Assembly (NCBI GenBank): GCA_031292175.1
Contig: JARLHQ010000007.1
Coordinates: 1-55,404, forward strand
Direction of reading: 5' to 3'
DNA: 55,404 nucleotides
Source of the DNA: Humidesulfovibrio sp.
GTDB lineage: Bacteria > Desulfobacterota > Desulfovibrionia > Desulfovibrionales > Desulfovibrionaceae
Shown: in pieces, positions 55,264 through 55,404 of the stretch
Numbering within the stretch: position 1 is the stretch's first letter
Layout: the number at the start of each line of letters is the position of its first letter
The notes under the pieces: generated by a model
What the model was told of the DNA's origin: nothing
Seen by the model: the letters and a program-made list of their open reading frames with translations, nothing else
Database searches by the model: none
Made by a program: the position numbers and the translations under genes

Positions 55264-55404
55264 CTAGGTGTGGAGTTGCAAGACGTTGTTCACAACCTCA
55301 CCGACTCGGCTGATGGGCGGTTTGTTTTGTAACGCAGAGTGATTTCTGTAGAAGTTGTATTCGTGGAGCCAGCGTGGCAACTCGCTGGCTCTTTCGTTTG
55401 AGTC
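55264..55404 (-). mobile_element. IS481-type transposase, C-terminal end (rest outside window)
   Basis: The last 46 codons of a minus-strand frame running in from beyond the window end. It encodes ELPRWLHEYNFYRNHSALQ then NKPPISRVGEVVNNVLQLHT, the typical end of the DDE integrase core of IS481/IS3-like elements (W-x-x-x-Y-N and H-S-A-L motifs). The stop lies 7 bp from the CgeB-like gene's stop, so the element's end must be within a few bases of that gene. Completeness cannot be judged. Confidence 0.85.

Overview
The window (about 55 kb, GC-rich) looks like chromosomal DNA of a sulfate-reducer-type bacterium, most likely Desulfovibrionales (Desulfobacterota). This rests on the futalosine menaquinone genes, the style of the ribosomal proteins and the general gene content; it is an inference, as there is no rRNA gene here to prove it.

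Layout. (1) 1-3.8 kb: 3' end of a giant cyclic beta-1,2-glucan synthase-type gene (GH94) with its terminator. (2) 3.8-8.5 kb: futalosine menaquinone genes, mqnD divergent from tetR - mqnE::mqnC (one fused ORF) - mqnA, with a good TetR-type operator in the divergent promoter. (3) 8.5-9.5 kb: a LysR regulator. (4) 9.5-40.9 kb: one very long leftward (minus-strand) gene-expression cluster. In transcription order it runs tRNA-Thr(TGT), tRNA-Tyr, tRNA-Gly, tRNA-Thr(GGT), tuf, rpmG, tRNA-Trp, secE, nusG, rplK, rplA, rplJ, rplL, rpoB, rpoC, rpsL, rpsG, fusA, then S10-spc-alpha (rpsJ to rplQ) including secY and map. adk, infA and a second tuf are absent from their usual places. Several RNA hairpins sit in the gaps; the most striking is a 12-bp stem with a GCGA loop between rpsM and rpsK. 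(5) 41.0-44.1 kb: dus, ispH and cheV rightward. (6) 44.1-44.9 kb: a ferredoxin-nitroreductase. (7) 45.0-49.5 kb: the most unusual part. A rightward operon encodes an Nramp-related transporter whose metal-site residues are changed as in Mg2+-type relatives, a 59-aa single-span membrane protein, and a soluble PRC-barrel/MgtE-N/CBS protein. It is preceded by a structured leader, a 49-codon leader ORF with a Glu-Pro-Pro-Pro run, and a terminator-like hairpin. Minus-strand remnants of an Nramp gene and of a PRC-barrel gene flank it on both sides. (8) 49.6-53.7 kb: tatA, then yebC-ruvC-ruvA-ruvB and rlmE leftward. (9) 53.7-55.4 kb: a CgeB-like glycosyltransferase and the 3' end of an IS481-type transposase.

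How it works together. Region 4 supplies transcription, translation and secretion core parts. Region 2 makes the menaquinone head group for anaerobic respiration under an apparent local repressor. Region 7 looks like a magnesium (or related divalent cation) uptake module with its own attenuation leader. All functional statements are from sequence reading only; no database search was run.
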